Source: Thermodesulfobacterium geofontis OPF15
GTDB taxonomy: Bacteria > Desulfobacterota > Thermodesulfobacteria > Thermodesulfobacteriales > Thermodesulfobacteriaceae
DNA length: 64,000 bases
Assembly: GCF_000215975.1 (NCBI RefSeq)
Contig: NC_015682.1
Coordinates: 496,001-560,000, forward strand
Direction of reading: 5' to 3'
Under the pieces are notes generated by a model, which did not search any database, had not been told where the DNA came from, and saw only the letters and a program-made list of their open reading frames with translations. A program made the translations under genes and the position numbers. This document shows positions 1 through 8,075 of the stretch, piece after piece (position 1 is the stretch's first letter; the number at the start of each line of letters is the position of its first letter).

Positions 1-594
1 CTCTGCTATCATTCTTGTAATAGTAAGTTCATATCCTTCTTTTGTTCCATCTGCATCAATAGAATTTAGACATATTTCTCCAGCACCGAGATTTTCTGCC
101 TCCTTTGCCCACCAAACTGCATCTATTCCCATAGGTTGTCTTCCGCCCTTAATCCAAACTTCATATCCAGAGGGTATTTTAGAAGAGGGTTCTACTTTTT
201 TTACATCCATTCCAAGCACTATACATTGAGAACCAAAGGCTTTAGCTCCTTCATATATAAGTTTAGGGTTTAAAACAGCAGCAGTATTTATTGATACTTT
301 TTCAGCTCCTGCCAGTAATACTTCTCTCATATCTTCTAAACTTTTGATTCCTCCCCCCACTGCGAAGGGAATAAAAATGCGTTCAGCAGTTTTTCTTACT
401 ACATCAATCATTATTTTTCTATGTTCTGCACTGGCTGTAATATCATAAAAGACTATTTCGTCAGCACCTTCCAGATAATATTTTTCAGCCATTTCAACAG
501 GGTCTCCTACTTCTATATTATTTTTAAATTTGATTCCTTTAGTAGTTTTTCCGTCTTTTACATCTAAACAAACAACAATTCTTTTACTTAACAT
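1..594 (-). CDS. hisF: Imidazole glycerol phosphate synthase cyclase subunit HisF (partial)
   Basis: Translating the minus strand from the ATG at 594-592 gives an uninterrupted 198-codon frame to the window edge. It begins [15 protein letters not shown], the HisF (beta/alpha)8-barrel start with catalytic Asp11, and continues with the family segments [18 protein letters not shown] and NSIDADGTK. HisF normally has about 253 residues, so roughly the last 55 lie outside the window. It joins ammonia from HisH to PRFAR, giving imidazole glycerol phosphate and AICAR in histidine synthesis. A hairpin separates it from the FmdB-like gene upstream, so it may be expressed independently. The family call is firm. 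Confidence 0.95.
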   Translation of the reverse strand, partial: MLSKRIVVCLDVKDGKTTKGIKFKNNIEVGDPVEMAEKYYLEGADEIVFYDITASAEHRKIMIDVVRKTAERIFIPFAVGGGIKSLEDMREVLLAGAEKVSINTAAVLNPKLIYEGAKAFGSQCIVLGMDVKKVEPSSKIPSGYEVWIKGGRQPMGIDAVWWAKEAENLGAGEICLNSIDADGTKEGYELTITRMIAE

Positions 595-633
595 AATTTT
601 TAAATTTAAAATGAGATTTTAAAAAGTGAAGAC

Positions 634-656
634 CTGAGGAGAAAACTTCTCCTCAA
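634..656 (-). terminator. Hairpin between the FmdB-like gene and hisF, possible terminator
   Basis: An inverted repeat (GAGGAGAA at 636-643, TTCTCCTC at 647-654, loop of 3, stem extendable to about 11 bp with G-U pairs) lies 11 bases after the FmdB-like stop. Read on the minus strand, a run of five T follows about nine bases after the stem, so it could end FmdB transcription or attenuate read-through into hisF. The T run is further from the stem than usual, hence moderate confidence. Confidence 0.45.
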
Positions 657-666
657 GACTTTAAGC

Positions 667-867
667 TCAAGTAAACCTAAATCCTCCACCGCTACAAGAA
701 GAATTTTTTAGAGAAGAATCTTTATTAGAATAAAAATTGGAAATAAGTTTTTTTATATTTTTAGAATTGCAATATGGGCATCTTAATTCATAGATTTCTT
801 TATCTTTTAGAACAAGTTTTTCAAAAACTTTTCCACAATTTAAACAGCTAAATTCATAAATTGGCAT
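667..867 (-). CDS. FmdB-like zinc-ribbon protein
   Basis: This 66-residue protein starts MPIYEFSCLNCGKVFE and has two CxxC pairs (Cys8/Cys11 and Cys30/Cys33), the single zinc ribbon of the FmdB/CxxC family. The tail is rich in Ser and Gly and ends GGGFRFT, as is typical of this family. A strong ribosome site (AAAGGAGG) lies before the ATG. FmdB proteins were named from a methylotroph amidase cluster as putative regulators; their molecular role is unsettled and this gene adds no clue. It lies between the Sir2 operon and hisF on the same strand. The family is clear, the function is not. Confidence 0.85.
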   Translation of the reverse strand: MPIYEFSCLNCGKVFEKLVLKDKEIYELRCPYCNSKNIKKLISNFYSNKDSSLKNSSCSGGGFRFT

Positions 868-925
868 AATTAAAACCTCCTTTCTAATTTAAAGCATTTT
901 TAAAATAAGGATTTTTTAAAAAAAT

Positions 926-1663
926 TCAAGAAAGTTCTGAGAAAATTTTAAAAAGGATTTCTCCTGCTTTTCCTTTTAAAAAATAATCGGTAATAGAATG
1001 GGTGTAAGGAGTTTCTTCAAGGTTTATTTCTATGATAGTAGCTTTATTTAATTTTGCCATATAAGGGAGTTGAGAAGCTGGATAAACAACGCCTGATGTT
1101 CCAATTATTAACAAGAGATCACACCTTTGAACTTCCCTTTCTGCTTTGGTTTTAGCTTCAAAAGGTATGGCTTCTCCAAAAAATACTACATCAGGCTTTA
1201 AAGGAGCTTCGCATTCTTTACATTTGGGATAGGGAAGCATCTCAATAAGTTCTCTTTTTACTTCTTCTTTTTTTCCACAACTTAAACATAAAAGCCATTT
1301 ACAATTTCCGTGATATTCTATAACATTTTTACTTCCAGCAAGTTGATGGAGTCCATCTATGTTTTGAGTAATTATTGCTTTTAGATAGCCTCTTTTTTCC
1401 ATTTCAGCTAAAATTTCATGAGCAGGATTGGGTTTAGCTTCAAAAATTATCGCAAACATTTCTCTTATCATTTTCCAAACCTTAGCAGGGTTTCTTATAA
1501 ATGAGTCAATATGAGCAAATTCTTCAGGATCATATTTACTCCAAAGCCCCTGAGAACCTCTAAAAGTTGGAATACCGCTTTCTACAGATATACCAGCACC
1601 TGTAAAAGCTAAAGAATATTTTGAATTTTTTATAAGATCTGCAATTTCTTTATATAAGTTCAT
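926..1663 (-). CDS. cobB: Sir2-family NAD-dependent protein deacylase
   Basis: This 245-residue protein carries the sirtuin signatures in order: the NAD-binding GAGISVESGIPTFRG near residues 22-36, TQNIDGLHQLAG with the catalytic His, a zinc site made of two CxxC pairs (CLSC and CKEC), FFGEAIP, and GTSGVVYPA near the C-terminus. Sirtuins remove acetyl or longer acyl groups from lysines using NAD, giving nicotinamide and O-acyl-ADP-ribose. The Tyr-x2-Arg pair that marks desuccinylases is not evident, so simple deacetylation is the likelier activity (inference). Its ATG immediately follows the cutA stop, and moeA lies upstream, so the three form one minus-strand operon. Confidence 0.92.
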   Translation of the reverse strand: MNLYKEIADLIKNSKYSLAFTGAGISVESGIPTFRGSQGLWSKYDPEEFAHIDSFIRNPAKVWKMIREMFAIIFEAKPNPAHEILAEMEKRGYLKAIITQNIDGLHQLAGSKNVIEYHGNCKWLLCLSCGKKEEVKRELIEMLPYPKCKECEAPLKPDVVFFGEAIPFEAKTKAEREVQRCDLLLIIGTSGVVYPASQLPYMAKLNKATIIEINLEETPYTHSITDYFLKGKAGEILFKIFSELS

Positions 1664-1990
1664 TTAAATAGGTTTAGTTTCTTTAAGTAACCAATTTAAA
1701 AAGCACTCATTGGTTCTTTCTATTTCTATTTTAGCTATACAAGGACAGGTATAAGAGTGTAATTGAAGAATTTTTTCCTCTACCAAATTTATTAGAGATT
1801 CTTTAGTTTTAACAATCATAATAGCTTCTTTAGATTCTTCAATTTTCCCCTCCCACCAGTACATTGAGCTTATTTGAGGATAAATATTAACACAAGCACA
1901 AAGTCTTTCTTCAAGAAGGGCTTTTCCTATTTTTTTAGCCTCTTCTTCAGATGCGCAGGTTACATAAAGAAACACTATTTTGTCTTTCAT
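1664..1990 (-). CDS. cutA: CutA1-like divalent-cation tolerance protein
   Basis: The 108-residue protein matches CutA1 in length and motifs: VTCASEEEAKKIGKALLEE, ACVNIYP, a Trp-rich segment SMYWWEGKIEE, and EAIMIVKT. CutA proteins form very stable trimers with a ferredoxin-like fold resembling PII signal proteins; the name derives from E. coli copper tolerance, but the biochemical role is unresolved. The start overlaps the end of moeA by 4 nt (1987-1990) and the stop abuts the Sir2 start, indicating translational coupling within the operon. Confidence 0.93.
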   Translation of the reverse strand: MKDKIVFLYVTCASEEEAKKIGKALLEERLCACVNIYPQISSMYWWEGKIEESKEAIMIVKTKESLINLVEEKILQLHSYTCPCIAKIEIERTNECFLNWLLKETKPI

Positions 1991-3219
1991 AAAAGTTCCA
2001 CCTCCACTATTTCATCTTTTTCAAAGCCTAAAAGATCTTCAGGAATACAAAGTATACCATTAGCTTTTACTAAGGTCATAATAAGACCAGATTTACTTAA
2101 AAGTGGGGTAGCCAGAAGTTCCCCTTCTTTTTCTTCCAAATAAACTCTTATAAAATCTCTTCTTCCTGCCTGAGAAGAAATACTTTTTGTTAATTTAGCC
2201 TTAACTTTTGGTTTGTAAGTTTTATCAGTTAGTCCAAGCATTTTATTTATAACAGGTTTTACAAAAAGTTCAAAACAAATATAAACAGCTACAGGATGAC
2301 CAGGAAGTCCAAAAACGGGTTTATTATTGCAAACTCCTGCTATAATTGGTTTCCCAGGTTTAATAGATACTCCGTGGAAAATAATGCCTGGTTCTCCAAG
2401 CTCATTTATAATTTGAGCAGTCATATCCTTTATTCCAGCACTTGTACCACCTGTGATTAAAATAATATCTGCTAATTCATAAGCTTTATTTACTATAGCT
2501 TTTAGCTCTTTATAATCATCTTTAACAATCCCCATTTTAAGAGGAATGCCCCCAGCTAAATCAATTAAACCTGCTAAAGTGAAAGAATTAATATCTCTTA
2601 TTTTCCCAGGAGTTACCTTTTCTGTATAAGGGATAATTTCATCTCCGGTAAGGATTATAGCGATTACTGGCTTTTTAACTACTTTTATTTGAGAAATTCC
2701 TAAGCCTGCGAGTGCACCTATATCTTGAGGTTTTAGTTTATGTCCTTTAGGAATTACAAGTTCTCCCTCCTTTATATCTTCGTCTTCAAAAATAACATTT
2801 TCTCCAGGTCCAATAGGTTTTAAAATTTCTATTAAATCTGAGGAAACCACATTTACATGTTCAATCATTACCACTGCATCAGCACCCTCTGGAAGCATTC
2901 CTCCTGTTCCAATAGATGCAGCCTCACCTGGATTTAAAGAAAAATCAGGTGCCACCCCCATAGGAATATGCCCTTTTACAGTTAAATAAACAGGCATGGT
3001 TTCCTTTGCTCCAAAAGTATCCTGAGACCTTACTGCAAATCCATCAACAGTTGATCTTTTAAAACCAGGCAGATTTTCAGGTGCTAAAATATCTTCATAA
3101 GTAATTCTATTATAGGCAGATTCTATAGAAACAATCTCAAAAGAAAGACATCTAAACTCAATATAGTCTAAAAGTAATTTTACACTTTCTTTTAAGGTAA
3201 GATATTTTTTATCAAGCAT
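1987..3219 (-). CDS. moeA: Molybdopterin molybdenumtransferase MoeA
   Basis: This 410-residue protein shows the full MoeA order: N-terminal domain with STVDGFAVR, GGMLPEGADAVVMIEHV, the GENVIFEDEDIKEG segment, the MoaB/MogA-like domain with ILTGDEI, ITGGTSAGIKDMT, and KPGKPIIAGV...GLPGHPVAVYI, then a C-terminal beta domain. MoeA inserts molybdate (or tungstate) into adenylylated molybdopterin. It is the first gene of the moeA-cutA-sir2 unit and diverges from the formate dehydrogenase operon across a 236-bp AT-rich gap. A second MoeA at 8076 carries an extra domain, so the cell has two paralogues, perhaps for different metals or client enzymes (inference). Confidence 0.95.
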   Translation of the reverse strand: MLDKKYLTLKESVKLLLDYIEFRCLSFEIVSIESAYNRITYEDILAPENLPGFKRSTVDGFAVRSQDTFGAKETMPVYLTVKGHIPMGVAPDFSLNPGEAASIGTGGMLPEGADAVVMIEHVNVVSSDLIEILKPIGPGENVIFEDEDIKEGELVIPKGHKLKPQDIGALAGLGISQIKVVKKPVIAIILTGDEIIPYTEKVTPGKIRDINSFTLAGLIDLAGGIPLKMGIVKDDYKELKAIVNKAYELADIILITGGTSAGIKDMTAQIINELGEPGIIFHGVSIKPGKPIIAGVCNNKPVFGLPGHPVAVYICFELFVKPVINKMLGLTDKTYKPKVKAKLTKSISSQAGRRDFIRVYLEEKEGELLATPLLSKSGLIMTLVKANGILCIPEDLLGFEKDEIVEVELL

Positions 3220-3373
3220 TATCTTTATTATAACCTTTAGATTTTTAAAATAAACCTCTGAGATAGTTTAGAAAAAAATTTTTTTAAAATTAAAAAATTT
3301 AAAAAATAGATAAAAAAACAAAAAAAAAACAAAATAATTAATCAAAATCATTAAAAACAAGCAGAAATAAAAA

Positions 3374-3402
3374 TTGACTTATTTTTTTAAAATATTTATA
3401 AA
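3374..3402 (+). promoter_or_regulatory. Predicted sigma-70 promoter of the formate dehydrogenase operon
   Basis: TTGACT at 3374-3379 and TATAAA at 3397-3402 are separated by exactly 17 bases in the gap before fdhA. A start site near 3409 would leave a leader of about 47 nt, with the ribosome site AGGAGGTG a few bases before the ATG at 3456. The match is good, but the region is very AT-rich. A TATAAT at 3433-3438 is an alternative -10 without a convincing -35. Confidence 0.5.
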
Positions 3403-3455
3403 TTTTTTAAAGATTTATTAAAATAGTTTATTTATAATGAAAAGGAGGTGGGGGT

Positions 3456-6400
3456 ATGGATATTAAATTAACAAGAAGGGATTTTTTAAAGTTATCCATA
3501 GGGTCTTTAGTTTTAAGCTCAATTGGAATTAATTTAGAGCCTGTTAAGGCTTATGCAAAAGAATTAAAGATTAAAGATGCCAAAGAGACTACTACCATTT
3601 GTCCTTATTGTGGTGTGGGATGTGGAATTATTGTTTATTCTAAAGGGGGAAAGGTAGTAAATACAGAAGGAGATCCTGATCATCCTATTAATGAGGGTTC
3701 TCTTTGTCCTAAAGGAGCTTCTCTTTATCAGTTAGCAAACAATCCAACGAGGGTTTTAAAGCCTTTATATAGGGCACCCTATTCTAACAAATGGAAAGAG
3801 GTTTCTTGGGACTGGGCTCTTGATAGGATTGCAAGATTGGTAAAATCTACCAGAGACAAATACTTTATAGTTAAAAATGAAAAGGGGCAGGTTGTAAATA
3901 GAGTTGAGGCAATTGCTCATCTTGGTTCAGCTGCCCTTGATAACGAAGAATGCTATATTTTACAGAAATTTTTAAGAGCACTTGGAGTGGTTTATATAGA
4001 TCATCAGGCGCGAGTCTGACACAGTCCAACAGTTGCGGCTCTGGCAGAGTCGTTTGGAAGAGGAGCAATGACCAATCAATTTAATGATCTTAAAAATGCT
4101 GATGTAATTTTGGTAATGGGTGGAAATCCTGCTGAAAATCATCCTATTTCTATGAAATGGATCCTTAGAGCTAAAAAAGAAAGAGGGGCAAAACTTGTGG
4201 TTGTGGATCCCAAATTTACAAGGACTGCAGCACATGCTGATCTATACGTTCCTATTCGTCCAGGAACTGATATAGCCTTTCTGGGTGGTTTAATTAAATA
4301 CATTATTGATAATGAGCTTTATTTTAAAGATTATGTAGTTAATTATACAGATGCAAGTTTCTTAGTAGATCCTAACTTTAAAGATACTGAAGATTTAGGC
4401 GGTGTATTTTCTGGATATGATCCTGAGAAAAGAAAATATGATAAAACAACCTGGAAGTATCAAGTTGATGAAAATGGAGTTATAAAGAAGGATCCCACTT
4501 TAAAGGATCCAAACTGTGTATTTCAACTTTTAAAGAAACATTATTCAAGATATACCATAGATACTGTTTCTGCAATAACAGGCGCACCAAAGGAAAAGTT
4601 ACTTAAAGCTTATGAAATTATTGCTTCAACAGGAAAGCCAAATAAGGTAGCGACTGAATGTTATGCTATGGGATGGACTCAGCATACTGTTGGTGTTCAA
4701 AATATAAGAACCATGGCAATTATTCAACTTCTTCTTGGAAATATGGGAATGGCAGGTGGTGGAATTAACGCTTTAAGAGGAGAATCAAATGTTCAGGGTT
4801 CAACAGATGCTGGACTTCTTTTCCATGTTTTACCAGGATATTTACCTACACCAAAGGCTTCTTGGGTAGATTTAAAGACTTATATTGAGAAGAATACTCC
4901 TAAAACTAAAGAGCCAAAGAGTTTAAACTGGTGGAAAAATAGACCTAAGTATATTGTAAGTTTACTTAAAGCTTTTTATGGAGATAATGCAACTCCTGAA
5001 AATGATTTTTGTTATAGTTATTTACCTAAGCTTGATGATGACAAACAGTATTCTTGGTATGACCTTTTTGATGCTATGTATAAAGGTAAAATTAAGGGAT
5101 TCTTTGCTTGGGGGCAGAATCCAGCTTGTTCTTCTGCAAATGCTGGTAAAGTAAGAACTGCACTTTCTAAGCTTGACTGGTTAGTTTGTGTAAATCTCTG
5201 GGATAGTGAGACAGCCTCATTTTGGAGAGGACCTGGTATGGATCCTAAGAAGATAAAGACTGAGGTATTTTTACTTCCAGCTGCAGCATCCATTGAAAAA
5301 GAAGGAAGTATTACTAATTCTGGAAGAATAGCTCAATGGAGATATAAAGCAGTAGAACCTCCTGGTGAGGCAAGACCTGATGCAGAGATTATAAACGAGC
5401 TTTATAAGAGAATTAAAGCACTTTATGCAAAAGAAGGTGGAGCTTTTCCTGATCCTATACTTAAGCTTAATTGGAATTATGGAGACAAACATGTTGATAC
5501 AAAGCTTATAGCTAAGGAATATAATGGATATTTTACTAAGGATGTTACTGTAGGGGATAAGTCTTTTAAGAAAGGAACTCAGGTTCCCAGTTTTGTATTT
5601 TTACAGGATGATGGATCAACTGCTTGTGGAAACTGGATATATTCTGGTAGTTATACAGAAGAAGGAAATATGATGGCAAGGAGGGAAAAGGTTGATATAG
5701 CTGGTCTTGGGCTTTATCCGAAGTGGGCATGGTGTTGGCCGGTTAATAGAAGAATCCTTTATAATAGAGCAAGTGTTGATCCTAATGGTAATCCTTGGGA
5801 TCCTCAGAGACCGGTTATTAAATGGGATCCTCAAGCTAAGAAGTGGGTCGGAGATGTTCCTGATGGACCACAGCCACCACTTGCAATGGAAGGAGGAGTA
5901 TTACCTTTTATTATGAAACCTTCAGGTGTAGGAACTATATTTGGAGCAGGTCTTGCAGATGGTCCATTCCCCACTCATTATGAACCTGTAGAATCACCCT
6001 TTGAAAATCTTCTTTATCCAAAAGTTAGATTTAACCCAGTTGCAAGAATTTTTAAGGATACACCTCTTGATAAGATTATACTTGGTGCTGATCCAAAATA
6101 TCCTTATGTTGCAACTACATATAGAGTTACTGAGCATTGGCAGACAGGGCTTATGACGAGAAATATGCCTTGGTTACTTGAGCTTCAGCCTCAGGTATTT
6201 GTAGAAATGAGCAAAGAATTAGCAAAGGAACTTGGAATTAAAAGTGGAGATAAAGTAATTGTTACTTCTCCAAGAGGAAAGATTTGGGCAATAGCAATAG
6301 TTACTGAAAGAATTAAACCTCTTAAAATTATGGGGCATACTTGTCATGTTGTAGGAATACCTTGGCATTATGGATGGAGATGGCCTGAAGATGGAAGTGG

Positions 6401-6497
6401 TGGAGATAGCGCTAATCTTTTAACTCCACCTGCATATGATCCAAATACTTCTATTCAGGAAACTAAATGTTTTGCAGTAAATATAAAAAAGGCATAG
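3456..6497 (+). CDS. fdhA: Formate dehydrogenase catalytic subunit, selenocysteine-containing, Tat-exported
   Basis: Read with UGA 4017-4019 as selenocysteine, the frame is continuous for 1,013 residues. Residues 1-34 hold a twin-arginine signal (TRRDFLK plus hydrophobic stretch). Cys49, Cys52, Cys56 and Cys84 form the [4Fe-4S] site. The active site reads DHQARV-U-HSPTVAALA, matching the NQARVUHGPTVA context of FdnG, with Sec188 as Mo/W ligand, followed by GRGAMTNQ and MGGNPAENHP. MopB domains follow and the C-terminal dinucleotide-binding domain ends near 1,013; E. coli FdnG is 1,015 long. It oxidises formate to CO2 (or runs in reverse) in the periplasm. A cytochrome b anchor subunit is not encoded nearby. 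Splitting the gene at the TGA would miss the active site. Confidence 0.95.
4017..4052 (+). promoter_or_regulatory. UGA selenocysteine codon with candidate bacterial SECIS hairpin
   Basis: The UGA is followed by a hairpin: CGGCTC at 4036-4041 pairs with GAGTCG at 4047-4052 (one G-U pair), leaving the loop TGGCA. The loop contains the GG dinucleotide expected of bacterial SECIS elements bound by SelB, and sits about 26 nt after the UGA, within the usual distance. The segment 4008-4052 is much more GC-rich than the surrounding gene, as expected if RNA structure constrains codon choice. The selA/selB/selC genes would have to be elsewhere. Confidence 0.75.
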
Positions 6498-6514
6498 AAA
6501 AAGGGGGTTAAAAA

Positions 6515-7231
6515 ATGGGAAGAAAAGCACTTCTTATAACACCAGATTTGTGTATAGGATGTAGGGCTTGTCAAGTAGCGTGTAAATCTTGGAATGGATT
6601 GCCAGCAGAAAAAACAAAGAATAACGGGACTCATGAAAATCCTCCTGATCTTTCAGGAAATACTTATAATAAAATAAGGTTTATAGAAAAATCTGTTGAT
6701 GGTGAAGTGAGATGGCTTTTTGTTCGTCAATCCTGTATGCATTGTGGGGAGCCTGCTTGTGTTTCAGTTTGTCCTGTTGGGGCTATGCAAAAGGATTCAG
6801 AGACAGGGATTGTATTTTATGATAAAAATGTTTGTATAGGTTGTCAGGCATGTAGATCAGCTTGTCCTTTTGATATTCCAAGATATGATAAACAAGGAAA
6901 GGTTAGTAAATGTCATATGTGTATAGATAGGGTTAAAGCTGGGCTTGTTCCAGCCTGTGCCAAGACTTGTCCAACAGGAGCTATAAAGTTTGGAGAAAGG
7001 GATGAGCTTATAGCTAAGGCAAAGGCTGAAGGATATAAGATTATTTATGGTGAAAAGGAATTAGGAGGCTTAGGACAGGTATTTGCTATTAATGAGGCAC
7101 CAAGTTATTACCAACTTGCAGAAAATCCAAAAGCACCTGAGAAGGTTGTTGCTCTTGGTGAGATGTTAAGGATTCTTGTTGCTAAAGGAATTCCTATTAA
7201 TAACTCCATAATTAGAGAATTCCTTAGCTAA
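6515..7231 (+). CDS. fdhB: Formate dehydrogenase iron-sulfur (beta) subunit
   Basis: This 238-residue polyferredoxin has four cysteine clusters: CIGCRACQVAC (Cys13-23), CMHCGEPACVSVC, CIGCQACRSAC and CHMC...PACAKTC, which bind four [4Fe-4S] clusters as in FdnH/FdhB. It passes electrons from FdhA to an acceptor. No signal peptide is present, so it presumably crosses the membrane together with FdhA on the Tat pathway. Unlike E. coli FdnH (294 residues) it lacks a C-terminal membrane helix, and no gamma subunit follows. This suggests a soluble periplasmic FdhAB like that of Desulfovibrio, donating to a cytochrome c (inference). It starts 17 nt after fdhA with an AGGGGG ribosome site. Confidence 0.93.
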   Translation: MGRKALLITPDLCIGCRACQVACKSWNGLPAEKTKNNGTHENPPDLSGNTYNKIRFIEKSVDGEVRWLFVRQSCMHCGEPACVSVCPVGAMQKDSETGIVFYDKNVCIGCQACRSACPFDIPRYDKQGKVSKCHMCIDRVKAGLVPACAKTCPTGAIKFGERDELIAKAKAEGYKIIYGEKELGGLGQVFAINEAPSYYQLAENPKAPEKVVALGEMLRILVAKGIPINNSIIREFLS

Positions 7232-7255
7232 GGATTTTCATTTTTAAAATTTCTA

Positions 7256-7286
7256 AAGAAAGGGGGAGGATCCCCCTTTCTTTTTT
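7256..7286 (+). terminator. Rho-independent terminator after fdhAB
   Basis: A G+C-rich hairpin (AAGAAAGGGGGA at 7256-7267, loop GGA, then TCCCCCTTTCTT) is followed at once by a run of T ending at 7286. It lies 25 bp after the fdhB stop and before fdhE, so fdhAB can be transcribed as a two-gene unit with limited read-through into fdhE. Confidence 0.9.
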
Positions 7287-7329
7287 AAAATTTTATAATA
7301 AATTTTCTTAAAATTTTAGAGGATAAATT

Positions 7330-8073
7330 ATGGAGATTAAAAGAATAATTAATGAACTTAAAGAAGAAAGGCCCTATTTAAAAAGCCCTCTTGAATTATA
7401 TGAAAGGGTTTTAGAGTTTAATAGAAAATGTGAAAAAATTATAAAAGATAAGGCTAAAAATAATCTATTAGATGAAATTATTAATGAATTTTCTTCAATA
7501 TTTGAAATCCCTTATGAATTTAGTTCTTTTTTAAAAACTTCTATACTAAATAGTGCCAAAGATCCCTTTTCTGAACCAAAGAGTATTTTAGAACTTCCTA
7601 TAAGTGAAGAAGAAACCTCAAAAGAAGAGATTAAAAGAGCTCTTTTTATTCTCTCTAAACCTTTTTTTATAAAATATAGAGAATCTTTAAAGAAAAAGAA
7701 AAAGTTTGAAGAGATAGGAAGATGTGTAGTTTGTGGAGAACCAGTATCTTTAACTATGATAGATAGTGAAAATAAAAGACACATGGTTTGTACTGTATGT
7801 GGGCATGAAGAAGAAATATTTAGAATTGGGTGCAGTTATTGTATGCAAAAGATTTGTGAAAAGATTGATCTTTTAGTTGATGAGGATGAAATAAGAGTTG
7901 AATTATGTAAGGATTGTAAAACTTATATTAAAAGTTTCAAAGATGAAGTTTATCAAAAATTTAAAGATCCCTATTTAATAGATATAATAAGTTTACCTCT
8001 TGATGTAGTTGCTCAAGAAAGAGGTTATATAAGAAGGTCTCCTAATATTATAGGAATTCAAAGAGTTGTTTAA
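7330..8073 (+). CDS. fdhE: FdhE-like formate dehydrogenase accessory protein
   Basis: The 247-residue protein has a helical N-terminal half and a C-terminal half with four CxxC pairs (CVVC, CTVC, CSYC, CKDC) arranged as in FdhE rubredoxin-like domains. The conserved tail pattern CKDCKTYIKSF...PLDVVAQERGYIRRSPN matches E. coli FdhE (CDDCGTYLK...DARMEQEGYARSS). FdhE binds Tat-exported formate dehydrogenases in the cytoplasm and is required for their activity, probably checking cofactor loading. Its position between fdhAB and the moeA fusion agrees. Overall identity to E. coli FdhE appears low, so the call rests on the cysteine pattern and context. Confidence 0.85.
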   Translation: MEIKRIINELKEERPYLKSPLELYERVLEFNRKCEKIIKDKAKNNLLDEIINEFSSIFEIPYEFSSFLKTSILNSAKDPFSEPKSILELPISEEETSKEEIKRALFILSKPFFIKYRESLKKKKKFEEIGRCVVCGEPVSLTMIDSENKRHMVCTVCGHEEEIFRIGCSYCMQKICEKIDLLVDEDEIRVELCKDCKTYIKSFKDEVYQKFKDPYLIDIISLPLDVVAQERGYIRRSPNIIGIQRVV

Positions 8074-8075
8074 AG

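Noticed and set aside
3220-3455. Origin-like or repeat element in the AT-rich gap before fdhA
   Set aside because: Only poly-A/T tracts and a promoter are visible; no DnaA boxes or iterons were found.
4017-4068. fdhA broken by an in-frame stop (pseudogene or two genes)
   Set aside because: The sequence on both sides is in the same frame and matches the selenocysteine active site of FdnG-type enzymes, with a SECIS-like hairpin following.
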